NCBI GenBank assembly: GCA_965215385.1
Contig: OZ244059.1
Coordinates: 3,286,001-3,350,000, forward strand
Direction of reading: 5' to 3'
Length of the DNA: 64,000 nt
From: JAPORY01 sp965215385
GTDB taxonomy: Bacteria > Pseudomonadota > Alphaproteobacteria > Rhodobacterales > Rhodobacteraceae
Shown: positions 27,341 through 36,256 of the stretch, piece after piece
Layout of the letters: each line of letters begins with the position of its first letter
How positions within the stretch are numbered: the stretch's first letter is position 1
Made by a program: the position numbers and the translations under genes
The notes under the pieces: generated by a model
Seen by the model: only the letters and a program-made list of their open reading frames with translations
Database searches by the model: none
Told to the model about the DNA's origin: nothing

Positions 27341-29768
27341 CTTAATTTTTAGAGCGCATTAACTTAAGCCAAGCGGTGAGTCGCTTCTGATCAAGTGGAG
27401 TTCAAGAGGGTTTAGGCGGTTTCCATTTGCCGGTCGGTTTTTGAGAGAAGCGGTGATAAGAGTGATGGGGCCGGTCCCATTGCATACAGTCGGCGATGCA
27501 GGCGATGGCGCGGCGGACGATTGTGGCGCAGCTTGTTGAGATATTCAGCACCATATTTTCGAAGCCCGCGTGGACGACCTGGAGCGCGTTCTTCTGGTTC
27601 GCTCGGAGGCCTCCGCGGGCTTGCCGCTGGTCTGAACCGTTGATGTGCATCTCGCAGTCATTGCTCATCAGCCGTGCAAGGGCAATGAGCGTCATCCCGG
27701 CGATAAGTTCTTGCTGTACCCCTCGGAAGCTTTGTGCGTGAAAGGCTTCCATTGACAAGGTCTGTTTCACGGTCTTGTAGAGTTCCTCGATTGACCAGCG
27801 TTGGTGGTACAGGTCGGCGAGACCGTCTATTGGGTAGGTTTGCGGGTCAACCAGCGTGGTGACCAATATCCAGTCGGATTCGGGGACATTGACGACCCGC
27901 ACGGTGCGGGCTGTGGCATCGACCTTATGCGGCTTGAGGGTGAGTACGGTGTCTGGCTGGTTGCTTTCAAGAACCTCCTCCACTTGGGTGGCGACTTTGC
28001 GGCGGATGCGGAAGACGGCGTGCAGTCCGAGTTCCCTATGGTGTGCGAGCAAGGCGCGTGAGAAGTAGCCTCGGTCGTAGACGATCACATCACCGGGTTT
28101 GAGACGGCGGAGATGTTCCTCTGCCAGAGCCCGTTCATCGCCGTGTGGAGCGAGGTCAACGTCATAGGGAACCTTGTCGTGTAATCGGTATAGGCAGCTG
28201 ACGAGGCCCTGCGGGTAGGCGGCATTGGGTGCGGGGCGCTTGAAGGTCTCTTGTTGTAAGGTCTTCGGTAGGTTGAACTTGCTGCCATCAATAGCGAAGA
28301 CGCGATGTCCGTTCCAGGTCGTGGCATTCTTTTCAAACGGTTCGAGGATGGCGGTGTGCACATCTCGAAAGGCCTGCGGGTCAAGCTTGTCACGGGCTTT
28401 GCACATTGCCGCAGCCGAGACCGGCTTAGTCTGGTACAGGGGCACCGCGTAGGTCTGACACTGTCGCCACAGTTGTGACAGTGTTTGCGCATACCCCTGT
28501 CGGTTAGGTGCGATCACGAGGCGGTAAACAAAGAGCAGGATGAGCACGCTGTTGATGGCGCGTCGCCGCGATTGCCAGCGGGCGTCATACGCGGCTGCGA
28601 TGCGGGTGACGGCCAAGATTAACTGCTGCCAAGGCCGGGTGGTGGTCTCATCAATGAGGGCCCCACATTGCAGATCGTGGCGGCTGCGTGCGGGCGCCGG
28701 TTTGCGGGGCTCGGCCCGCAATATCGGCTTGAAATCCGCAACCAGCGGCTTCCAATAGACTGCTTTTTGCGTCTTACCGGATCGCGGTCGGGTATGACCG
28801 ATGTGCTGCCAGCCGGCAGCTTTGTAGGCACTGCCTTGAAACCGCTCGGTATCGACAAATGTCTCCATCAGCACGGGCCGATAGTGATATTTTCGGTCCC
28901 AGTCGTCGCGCAACTGCCGTGCGGCCAGCCCCAACACCGCCGAGGCCAGATTCGGTACCCGTACACCTTCGAAGATTACGAAGCGGGAATTGACCACCAC
29001 CAAATGCCTCGTTCGGTTCTTTTGCGCCGGGCTCCACCCGATCAACTGATCGCGGCAGGGCAGATTGCGCGTCATCCCTTCGAACAACAGACAGCCCAGA
29101 ATCCGCTGTTGGCCGTCGCGGATGAAGTACTTCATTTGACAGCCGAACGGGTGCTTGTAGCCGAGATAATGATGATGGTCGACCGATGCGTTCCAGATGG
29201 TCGCCTCTTCCGGCGTTGCAACTGCGGTGAGTGTGAGCGGTTGCAGTGCCTCAAGAGACGCCTCAAGGGGCGTGGGATGAACGGCCTGACGGGCATCAAT
29301 GACCGGACGAAGCGAGGCGCGTTTCGCACGCTTGAGCGGCAAGGATACAATCCCCATTTCTTCGAGGCGTTCCAAAGCCGCGAGACCGGCGCGGAACTTC
29401 GGATTTCCGTCTGGATTACGCCATTGAAGGGCTTCAGCCACCCGCCGTGCGATTCCCGTGCGACTGAGCCCGACACCGGTGTCAATGATCTGCCGGATGC
29501 GTTCTATGCGCTGGGCCGTGAAGCGTTTGCCGAAAAAGTTATAGGCTTTGAAAGTCTTGGGATCGAACATGACCCTACCCTCCAGAAAATAGCAACGTGT
29601 ACTGGAGACGCATAATTGCCGGCTTGTAATGAGTCAAGCCTTAACTTGTCGGATGGCAAAGAAAATTTTGAGGAGGATAAAAAGTTACCCAATATCAGAG
29701 TATTACAAACACTCGCCCCGCGTCATGATGGTCAAAAAGTCAGCACCTAATCAAAGTTAATGCCATTG
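27329..29768 (-). mobile_element. 2.44-kb IS with DruA-IS4 fusion transposase
   Basis: Perfect 15-bp terminal inverted repeats, CAATGGCATTAACTT at 27329-27343 and its complement at 29754-29768, bound an element with one gene on the minus strand. The flanks are poly-C on both sides (24 C to the left, 9 C to the right), so the element entered the homopolymer of locus 1. A 9-C target duplication would suit the 9-12 bp duplications known for IS4-family elements, though in a homopolymer this cannot be proved. Perfect repeats and an intact transposase frame indicate a recent insertion. Confidence 0.88.
27402..29570 (-). CDS. Transposase: DruA-like (DUF4338) domain fused to IS4-type DDE domain
   Basis: This single intact frame encodes 722 residues. 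Residues about 1-275 match DruA/DUF4338: HHYLGYKHPFGCQMKYFI, LIGWSPAQKNRTRHLVVVN, RFVIFEGVRVPNLASAVL and METFVDTERFQGSAYKAAGW. Residues about 300-722 are an IS4-type transposase with catalytic Asp428 (VFAIDGSKF), Asp499 (VIVYDRGYF) and Glu595 in the Y-2-R-3-E-6-K signature (Tyr588, Arg591, Glu595, Lys602). GGAGGGTAGGGTC precedes the ATG. DruA is known as a component of Druantia anti-phage systems, but no other Druantia gene is nearby, so here the domain is probably part of the transposition machinery, perhaps for DNA binding. The fusion is the notable feature. Confidence 0.88.
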   Translation of the reverse strand: MFDPKTFKAYNFFGKRFTAQRIERIRQIIDTGVGLSRTGIARRVAEALQWRNPDGNPKFRAGLAALERLEEMGIVSLPLKRAKRASLRPVIDARQAVHPTPLEASLEALQPLTLTAVATPEEATIWNASVDHHHYLGYKHPFGCQMKYFIRDGQQRILGCLLFEGMTRNLPCRDQLIGWSPAQKNRTRHLVVVNSRFVIFEGVRVPNLASAVLGLAARQLRDDWDRKYHYRPVLMETFVDTERFQGSAYKAAGWQHIGHTRPRSGKTQKAVYWKPLVADFKPILRAEPRKPAPARSRHDLQCGALIDETTTRPWQQLILAVTRIAAAYDARWQSRRRAINSVLILLFVYRLVIAPNRQGYAQTLSQLWRQCQTYAVPLYQTKPVSAAAMCKARDKLDPQAFRDVHTAILEPFEKNATTWNGHRVFAIDGSKFNLPKTLQQETFKRPAPNAAYPQGLVSCLYRLHDKVPYDVDLAPHGDERALAEEHLRRLKPGDVIVYDRGYFSRALLAHHRELGLHAVFRIRRKVATQVEEVLESNQPDTVLTLKPHKVDATARTVRVVNVPESDWILVTTLVDPQTYPIDGLADLYHQRWSIEELYKTVKQTLSMEAFHAQSFRGVQQELIAGMTLIALARLMSNDCEMHINGSDQRQARGGLRANQKNALQVVHAGFENMVLNISTSCATIVRRAIACIADCMQWDRPHHSYHRFSQKPTGKWKPPKPS

Positions 29769-29777
29769 CCCCCCCCC
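29769..29777. repeat. Poly-C tract of 9 (possible target duplication)
   Basis: Nine C residues directly abut the right inverted repeat of the IS and are followed by eight A residues. They are the right-hand remnant, or the duplicated target, of the original poly-C tract of locus 1. Confidence 0.75.
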
Positions 29778-29785
29778 AAAAAAAA

Positions 29786-30283
29786 TTGACAGCACTGATC
29801 GCCATTGCGCTGGCGGCGCTGACCCTGGCCGCCGGAACGGCGGAGGCCCGATGCACGCTCAGCGATGTCAAGATGATCAAGACTTTTCCCCGTGGGGATC
29901 TCGGCAGACTCCGCCCCAATGACCAAGCCATCATCCAGTTCACACTGCCCGCCGACTGCCCGATCGCCAATCCACCGCTGAATCTTTGCGTCGTTGTCTG
30001 GGACAACAGTCCATGTGATCAGGATGCTGACCCGGATAATCGCTGCGATGGGAATTATGTGGGTGCTGCCGGAGTCAACACGCAGCAAGGTTGGACAAAG
30101 ACCGGTCGTGCAAGGTTCTGCAGAGCAGACCTGCTTGCTGAAAACCGGGCCTTACCTGGAATCACGAACGTGTTTACCACTATGCTGATCAGTACTGCTC
30201 GCGGTCAAAATGAGCAAAGCCATCTCTCTCTCATCATGTACAACCCTGGCAGAGCCCTGGTCATACCGATCAATAAGTTTTGA
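29786..30283 (+). pseudogene. Exported protein of poly-C locus 1, separated from its start by IS
   Basis: The open frame runs from the A8 tract through TTG ACA GCA into a signal-peptide core (LTALIAIALAALTLAAGTAEA, partly quoted) with cleavage after AEA, then a mature part of about 145 residues starting RCTLSDVKMIK. Six cysteines in the mature region (RC, DC, LC, PC, RC, FC) suggest disulphides, fitting a periplasmic or extracellular protein. I recognise no domain. Its real start codons lie at 27290, on the other side of the IS, so translation now would need the TTG at 29786, which lacks a ribosome-binding site. The precursor shape (polyPro, QKKLTA, signal core) parallels the gene at 45586. 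Confidence 0.7.
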
Positions 30284-30348
30284 CCCTGAAGGCATGACAG
30301 GCTGGCAAGAACGGGGAGACTGACGAAAACGGGGGCCATTCGCTGACC

Positions 30349-30393
30349 GCGGCCCGACCGACACATGCGCGGGATGGTTGTCGGGCCGCTTTT
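30349..30393 (+). terminator. Rho-independent terminator after locus 1
   Basis: GCGGCCCGAC at 30349-30358 pairs exactly with GTCGGGCCGC at 30380-30389, followed by TTTT (30390-30393). It lies 66 nt after the exported-protein stop and is the clearest intrinsic terminator in the window. Confidence 0.8.
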
Positions 30394-30809
30394 CCAAGTC
30401 ACATTCGATGGTTTCAAACTGACCCACCGCCCAAGATAGCAATTTGTGGAGCAGCGGCGTAGTGTCGTAGCCTCAGCATGATGAATTTTTCCGTATGCCT
30501 TTGACCCGTGCGTCTTGCCGCCGGCGGAGAGGTTTCCGAATCGGAGCCGTTGATCGGCAAAGCAACAACTTCTGAAATTTTGAATACCGCCCGATAGGCG
30601 ACCAGTGCTGCTGCCTGGAATTCAATCGGCCAAAAGCAGTCAATACCCATTCAGCCAGAGCAAGAGGCGATAAAACGGTTCTAAAAAAATATACTCGCGC
30701 AATGAAACTAAGCAAAACCAATTGCGACATACAGGTTGCGCAAGATGATGTTATAAATCGTATGGGTGGGATCATCTGGCCAATCCCTTAAATGACTATA
30801 ACGACTTCA
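30394..30809. other. Intergenic region
   Basis: This stretch lies between the terminator of locus 1 and the convergent LysR gene. Short frames on both strands lack start signals and family motifs. I see no RNA gene or repeat. Confidence 0.4.
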
Positions 30810-31715
30810 CTAGAGCTTGCCTAACTTTCGTAAGTGCGCACGATGCTGGATGATTTCTTCTTGGACAAAATCTCGGAAGGCAGCGACCCTCTTGGAGTGA
30901 CGAAGCTCTTCGGGATAAGCGAGAAAAACTGGGACAGCTTCCGATTCTAACTCTGGCAACACCCGCTCAAGATCTGGAAAATCCTCGGTGATGTAGTCAG
31001 GAAGAACGCCAATACCAAGGTCGTGACAAACGCCTTGCAAAACACCGTAATAGCTATTGACGGTGACGATAGACTGGATTGGATTCGATAATAAATCCTC
31101 AACAAGTGCGGCACCAGCCGCAGCCTGATATGATGAAGGCCGCTGGCAAACAAGTCGGTGATTGCGAAAGTCACTGACGCCTACCGGCGTCCCAGCCCGA
31201 GCCAAATACGTCCTCGACGCATACAGACGAATACTTGCCGTCATGAGTTTCTTGCGAATGAGATCGACGTGAGTGGGCTCTTTCATGCGAATAGCAAGGT
31301 CGGCCTGTCGCATTGACAGATCGAGAACGCGCTCGGCGAGGATGAGATCAATCTTTATCTCAGGATATTTGGAATAGAGATGCGGTAATCTTGGTGCTAG
31401 CCATAGGGTGCCAAATCCATTCGTTGTTGTGACACGCAGTTCCCCAAATAACTCGTCTTTGGCATCGCGAATACCGGCTGTTGCACTCTCAAGCTGTTTG
31501 CTCATGGCAACCGTCGTGGAGAATAATAATTCTCCTTGCTCAGTGAGTAGGAGCCCCCGAGCATGTCGGTGAAACAGGGTCGCACTCATCGCCTCTTCAA
31601 GCGCGCGAATCTGGCGGCTGATCGCCGATTGTGACAGGTTGAGACGAGTGCTGGCGTTGGTAATACTACCCTCGTCAGCGACGGCGTGAAATATCCGCAA
31701 TTTATCCCAGTCCAT
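30810..31715 (-). CDS. LysR-family transcriptional regulator
   Basis: This 301-residue LysR regulator begins MDWDKLRIFHAVADEGSITN, with the helix-turn-helix in SITNASTRLNLSQSAISRQI and the usual linker helix to residue 90. The effector domain follows from about residue 92 (LRVTTTNGFGTLWLAPRL). It is divergent from the ior gene, with 136 bp between the start codons, the classical layout for a LysR protein controlling its neighbour. Its ligand is unknown; an aromatic keto-acid would suit the target but that is inference. Confidence 0.92.
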   Translation of the reverse strand: MDWDKLRIFHAVADEGSITNASTRLNLSQSAISRQIRALEEAMSATLFHRHARGLLLTEQGELLFSTTVAMSKQLESATAGIRDAKDELFGELRVTTTNGFGTLWLAPRLPHLYSKYPEIKIDLILAERVLDLSMRQADLAIRMKEPTHVDLIRKKLMTASIRLYASRTYLARAGTPVGVSDFRNHRLVCQRPSSYQAAAGAALVEDLLSNPIQSIVTVNSYYGVLQGVCHDLGIGVLPDYITEDFPDLERVLPELESEAVPVFLAYPEELRHSKRVAAFRDFVQEEIIQHRAHLRKLGKL

Positions 31716-31851
31716 AACAAATCCTTTGGGTGGAGAAATCCGTTAAGAAATTGAAAAAAATATGCAATGAAGATCAAAGCCACAGGGCCATTACCATTGA
31801 TACCGAACGGCTGACAAGGTTATATGGCTCGAATGAGTCGAAGGACGCAGC

Positions 31852-34800
31852 ATGCAAGCTCAAAAAATTTCACTTAATGATCGGTTTGACCTTAAGAAGC
31901 AATCCACGCTGCTGAATGGTACCCAAGCTCTTGTTCGATTGATGCTCACACAAAAGGAGCGTGACAAGAACGTTGGCTTAAACACGGCGGGTTTAGTTAG
32001 TGGCTACCGTGGCTCACCGCTGGGGGCCGTTGACATGCAGATGCAACGAGCCGCAAAACAGTTGGCGCAGCAAGAAATTGTCTTTCAATACGGACTGAAT
32101 GAAGATCTGGCGGCAACCGCAATATGGGGAAGCCAGCAGGCCGAACTACGCAACGAAGGTCGATATGACGGAGTCTTTGGCCTTTGGTACGGCAAGGGGC
32201 CCGGAGTTGATCGCACTGGTGATGTTTTTCGCCATGCAAATATGGCCGGAACCAGCCGGTATGGCGGTGTGCTGGTTGCCATGGGTGACGATCACACGGG
32301 GGAGAGTTCTACCATTTTACATCAGTCTGAGTGGGCACTCATTGATGCATATGTGCCGATTGTCTCCCCCGCAGGCGTTCAGGAAATACTCGATTTTGGC
32401 ATTTATGGTTTTGCGTTAAGCCGATTCTCTGGACTTTGGGTTGGTCTCAAAACCATGAAGGATACCGTCGAGGCAACGGCGATCGTGGATGGCCGAGTTG
32501 ATCGGGTGCAACTCACCGAACCAAACTTCAAAATGCCTGATGCTGGGTTGAATATCCGCTTAATCGACACGCCGCACGAACAAGAGGCGCGCGTCATTGA
32601 TTACAAGCGCTTCGCGGCGGAAGAATTTAGCCGTGCAAATCGGATGGACAAGCGAGTTTGGGGCAAAGCGGGTGCCAAAGTCGGTCTCGTCGCCGCCGGT
32701 AAGAATTGGCTCGACCTTGTTCACGCAATGAACCTCCTCAACATTGATGCTGACGAAGCTGAGCGACTGGGAATTACCCTCTATAAGGTGGGACAAACCT
32801 TTCCGCTTGACATGAAGGGTTTCAATGAGTGGGCGGAAGGCCTCGAGTTAATCGTGGTCATTGAAGAAAAACGCAAGCTGATTGAAGTGCAGATTAAGGA
32901 GGCAATCTTCGATGACCGTCGCGGGCGGCGCGTCTACGGTTGGTACAAAGGTGGTGCCGGTGGTATGCACCAGGAGGAATTATTTCCGACCCGAGGCTCG
33001 CTTGATCCGAATCTCATTGCCTTAAAACTTGGGCAAATCTTTATCGAAGAGGGTCGCGAGACCGATGGGATTAGGGCCGGTTTGCAAACTGTCGATAATG
33101 CCATGCGGGCGGACAATGCCGCTGATATTGCGACCCGCCTGCCGTATTTTTGTGCTGGCTGCCCGCACAACTCATCAACGAAGATACCGCAAAACTCCCG
33201 AGCCTACGCCGGGATCGGTTGTCACTATATGGTGCAGTGGATGGATCGTGAGACCACTGGCTTTACCCATATGGGCGGTGAGGGTGCCAACTGGATCGGC
33301 GAGGCGCCGTTTTCAACAAGAAAACATGTTTTTCAAAACCTCGGTGACGGCACCTATAACCACTCTGGTATTCAAGCGATACGGGCGGCTCTGGCTGCTA
33401 ACACCAATATCACCTTCAAAATCCTCTATAATGATGCTGTTGCGATGACTGGCGGACAGGGCAATGATGGCGACCTCTCCGCACCCAGAATCGTTGCCGA
33501 ATTGCGTGCTATGGGTGTGGGTAACTTAGCCGTGGTTTATGACGAAAAGGACGGGCTTGATCTTGGGCGTTTTCCAGCCGACGTCCCCAAGCATCCGCGG
33601 CACGACCTCATAACTGTGCAAGAACAAATGGAGCAGCAAGACGGGGTTTCAGCCATCGTCTATGTGCAAACGTGCGCAGCGGAAAAAAGGCGTCGACGCA
33701 AGCGCGGCACGATGAACGATCCCGATCAACGAATTTTTATCAATCCAGAAATTTGCGAAGGTTGCGGCGATTGTGGGGTGCAATCAAACTGCGTTGCTAT
33801 CGTGCCGAAGCACACAGAACTCGGCCGAAAGCGGGCTGTCGACCAAAGTTCCTGCAATAAGGACTTCTCCTGTTTGAACGGATTTTGCCCGTCTTTTGTC
33901 ACGTTGTCGGGAGCAAAAGTAAAAAGAGAAGCCACGGCAACATTGCGACTGCCTGAGTTGCCGGCCCCGCGTTTGCCGGAGATAAAGGGAACGCATAATG
34001 TCGTCATCACTGGTGTCGGCGGCAGCGGGGTCGTGACCATTGGTGCGATTCTTGTGCAAGCTGCTCAGTTTGACGACAAGGGTGCTGCAATGATCGAAAT
34101 GGCAGGTCTCGCGCAAAAGGGGGGAGCCGTTCATATCCATTGTCGTATTGCCAACCAACCAGCAGATATTACAGCTGTTCGGGTTGCAGCGGGTGAAGCC
34201 GATGCCTTAATCGGGGGGGATCTCATCGTCAGTGCGGGCGCGAAGACACTGAACCTAACTCGACTTGAGTCGGCAGGAGCAGTGATCAACAGTCATGAAA
34301 TCATCACGGGCGAATTTACCCGTAACACTGACTTTTCCATACCAATGGATCAGTTGGAACTCGCGTTGAAGGCTCGTCTACGCGATCAGCTATGTCTGTT
34401 CGATGCATCAGCCCTGTCAAAGGCGACTATGGGTGATTCAATCTACGCAAATATGATGGTTTTCGGCGGTGCTTGGCAACGGGGACTTCTACCATTGTCA
34501 CTGACTGCCATAAAAGATGCTATCCGATTGAATGGCGTAGCGACAGAAAGTAATTTGCGGGCGTTTGATGTTGGACGATGGGCCGTCCTTCACCTTGATG
34601 CCGTAGATCGTCTGATTTCACCGAGCGTCGTTACGTTACCAAAAGCATTAACTGAAAAGATTGATTATCGGGCTGACCATCTGGCTCATTACCAGAATGC
34701 ACGACTGGCTAAGCAATATCGTAAAATGGTTGATCGTTTTGAAGAACCGAGTGTGAAGGAAGCGGTAGCAAAAGGTTATCACAAAGTCCTGGCCTACAAG

Positions 34801-35271
34801 GACGAGTACGAGGTGGCACGGCTGCACCTAAAGACCCATCAGCAGGCGCGGCAAGAATTCGAGGGGGCGTTTAAGATGATCTTTCATCTATCGCCGCCGT
34901 TGTTGGCGAGAATGGGATCAGATGGTCGTCCAAAGAAACGCGAGTTTGGCGAGTTTATCTTACGACTATTTCGTTTGCTAGCAGCGCTTCGATGGCTTCG
35001 TGGCACCCCCTTTGATCCGTTTGGCTATTCTTCTGAACGTAGGTCCGAGCGCCGTTGGATTCGGCAGTATGAAGCTGATATGGCGACGGTACTGCCGAAA
35101 CTCAATGATCACACGCGAGACGCGATTATTGCGCTTGCAGAATTACCACTCGAAGTCCGAGGATTTGGTATCGTTAAGGAAGAAAATGCCAAGCAAGCGA
35201 GCGCCCGTCGCGAGGAACTGCTAACCTTCATATCGCAAGGGGGTAATTTGTCCGCGCAGGCAGCAGAGTAA
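31852..35271 (+). CDS. Indolepyruvate:ferredoxin oxidoreductase, fused subunits
   Basis: This 1139-residue enzyme oxidatively decarboxylates arylpyruvates from aromatic amino acids to aryl-acetyl-CoA, reducing ferredoxin. The order is an alpha-type N-terminal region (SGYRGSPLGAVDMQMQRAA), a CAGCPHNSSTKIP block near 435, a TPP region around 460-530 (GIGCHYMVQWMD, HMGGEGANW, NDAVAMTGGQ), a 4Fe-4S motif CEGCGDCGVQSNC from Cys635, and a gamma-type domain from about 716 (VVITGVGGSGVVTIGAIL). Archaea use separate IorA and IorB; proteobacteria have this fused form. It uses CoA and is cytoplasmic. The adjacent LysR gene may regulate it. Confidence 0.92.
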   Translation: MQAQKISLNDRFDLKKQSTLLNGTQALVRLMLTQKERDKNVGLNTAGLVSGYRGSPLGAVDMQMQRAAKQLAQQEIVFQYGLNEDLAATAIWGSQQAELRNEGRYDGVFGLWYGKGPGVDRTGDVFRHANMAGTSRYGGVLVAMGDDHTGESSTILHQSEWALIDAYVPIVSPAGVQEILDFGIYGFALSRFSGLWVGLKTMKDTVEATAIVDGRVDRVQLTEPNFKMPDAGLNIRLIDTPHEQEARVIDYKRFAAEEFSRANRMDKRVWGKAGAKVGLVAAGKNWLDLVHAMNLLNIDADEAERLGITLYKVGQTFPLDMKGFNEWAEGLELIVVIEEKRKLIEVQIKEAIFDDRRGRRVYGWYKGGAGGMHQEELFPTRGSLDPNLIALKLGQIFIEEGRETDGIRAGLQTVDNAMRADNAADIATRLPYFCAGCPHNSSTKIPQNSRAYAGIGCHYMVQWMDRETTGFTHMGGEGANWIGEAPFSTRKHVFQNLGDGTYNHSGIQAIRAALAANTNITFKILYNDAVAMTGGQGNDGDLSAPRIVAELRAMGVGNLAVVYDEKDGLDLGRFPADVPKHPRHDLITVQEQMEQQDGVSAIVYVQTCAAEKRRRRKRGTMNDPDQRIFINPEICEGCGDCGVQSNCVAIVPKHTELGRKRAVDQSSCNKDFSCLNGFCPSFVTLSGAKVKREATATLRLPELPAPRLPEIKGTHNVVITGVGGSGVVTIGAILVQAAQFDDKGAAMIEMAGLAQKGGAVHIHCRIANQPADITAVRVAAGEADALIGGDLIVSAGAKTLNLTRLESAGAVINSHEIITGEFTRNTDFSIPMDQLELALKARLRDQLCLFDASALSKATMGDSIYANMMVFGGAWQRGLLPLSLTAIKDAIRLNGVATESNLRAFDVGRWAVLHLDAVDRLISPSVVTLPKALTEKIDYRADHLAHYQNARLAKQYRKMVDRFEEPSVKEAVAKGYHKVLAYKDEYEVARLHLKTHQQARQEFEGAFKMIFHLSPPLLARMGSDGRPKKREFGEFILRLFRLLAALRWLRGTPFDPFGYSSERRSERRWIRQYEADMATVLPKLNDHTRDAIIALAELPLEVRGFGIVKEENAKQASARREELLTFISQGGNLSAQAAE

Positions 35272-35300
35272 CCCCGATTGAGTTTGGGTTTAGCAAGCCG

Positions 35301-36110
35301 ATGGCGATTGGTATTTTTGACTCTGGCTTAGGGGGCTTGACTGTTTTGGCTGCCGCCGAAGCCAAACTCCCTAACCAAGAATTCCTGTATTTTGCCGACA
35401 GTGCTCATGCGCCATATGGGGAAAGAGACTCTGAGGATATTTACCGCCTTACCAAGGCGGCAGTGACGATCTTGTGGGGCCGAGGTTGCGATCTCGTAAT
35501 TCTAGCGTGCAACACGGCGTCGGCTGTTGCTCTGCGCCGAATGCAAGAAGAAGGCGTACCCGATGGCAAACGCGTATTGGGTGTGTTTGTTCCCCTAATT
35601 GAGGCACTTACGGAACGGCAGTGGGGTGATAATTCACCACCACGAGAAGTGGCGATCAATCAAGTCGCGCTTTTTGCCACCCCAGCGACAGTCGCGAGTC
35701 GGGCGTTTCAGCGGGAACTTGCGTTCCGAGCCATTGGTGTCGACGTCGAAGCGCAGGCGTGTGACGGATTGGTCGATGCTCTTGAGAACGGCTCGCATGA
35801 ATTGGCCAAGAAACTGGTTTGGGCGCATGTGGTGGCTCTAAAGCGCAAGATGCCAAAGCCGCAAGCGGCGGTCTTGGGATGTACGCACTACCCACTGCTT
35901 GCATCTGTTTTTGCTACTGCCTTGGGCTCAGATATTCGCGTTTACTCGCAAGCTGGAATTGTCGCGGAAAGCTTGGCAAATTACTTGCAGCGCCGACCAT
36001 CAATGACTGGCGGCGGCACGGCAGGCTTTGTCACAACGGGCGAAACCCGGAAAACCTCCGAGCAGGCTACCCGCGTTATGCGCCGCCAAATTCTCTTCGC
36101 GCGCGCATAA
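35301..36110 (+). CDS. murI: Glutamate racemase
   Basis: This 269-residue enzyme converts L- to D-glutamate for peptidoglycan. The two catalytic cysteines are Cys70 in LACNTASA and Cys194 in LGCTHYPLL, with the N-terminal IFDSGLGGLTVL and YFADSAHAPYGER motifs. It begins 30 nt after the ior stop and may be read through from it, although the pairing has no obvious metabolic sense. Confidence 0.95.
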   Translation: MAIGIFDSGLGGLTVLAAAEAKLPNQEFLYFADSAHAPYGERDSEDIYRLTKAAVTILWGRGCDLVILACNTASAVALRRMQEEGVPDGKRVLGVFVPLIEALTERQWGDNSPPREVAINQVALFATPATVASRAFQRELAFRAIGVDVEAQACDGLVDALENGSHELAKKLVWAHVVALKRKMPKPQAAVLGCTHYPLLASVFATALGSDIRVYSQAGIVAESLANYLQRRPSMTGGGTAGFVTTGETRKTSEQATRVMRRQILFARA

Positions 36111-36256
36111 AATATCGGCATTGGGCTTGCTAATCGCCGATATTCAGTAAATTGTGCACTGGCTTGCCAACACCCGCAAGTCGCGATGTTCGGGCCGCGA
36201 CAGTGAAAGGCAAAGAGAGCAACCTAGCGATATCCAAAATAGAGTTGAACTAAAGC

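Noticed and set aside
27402..29570. A Druantia defence system
   Set aside because: Only the DruA-like domain is present, fused to a transposase and enclosed by IS ends; no DruB-E genes are nearby.
28668..29615. 315-codon plus-strand frame inside the insertion sequence
   Set aside because: It is antisense to the intact fusion transposase, whose domains are clear.
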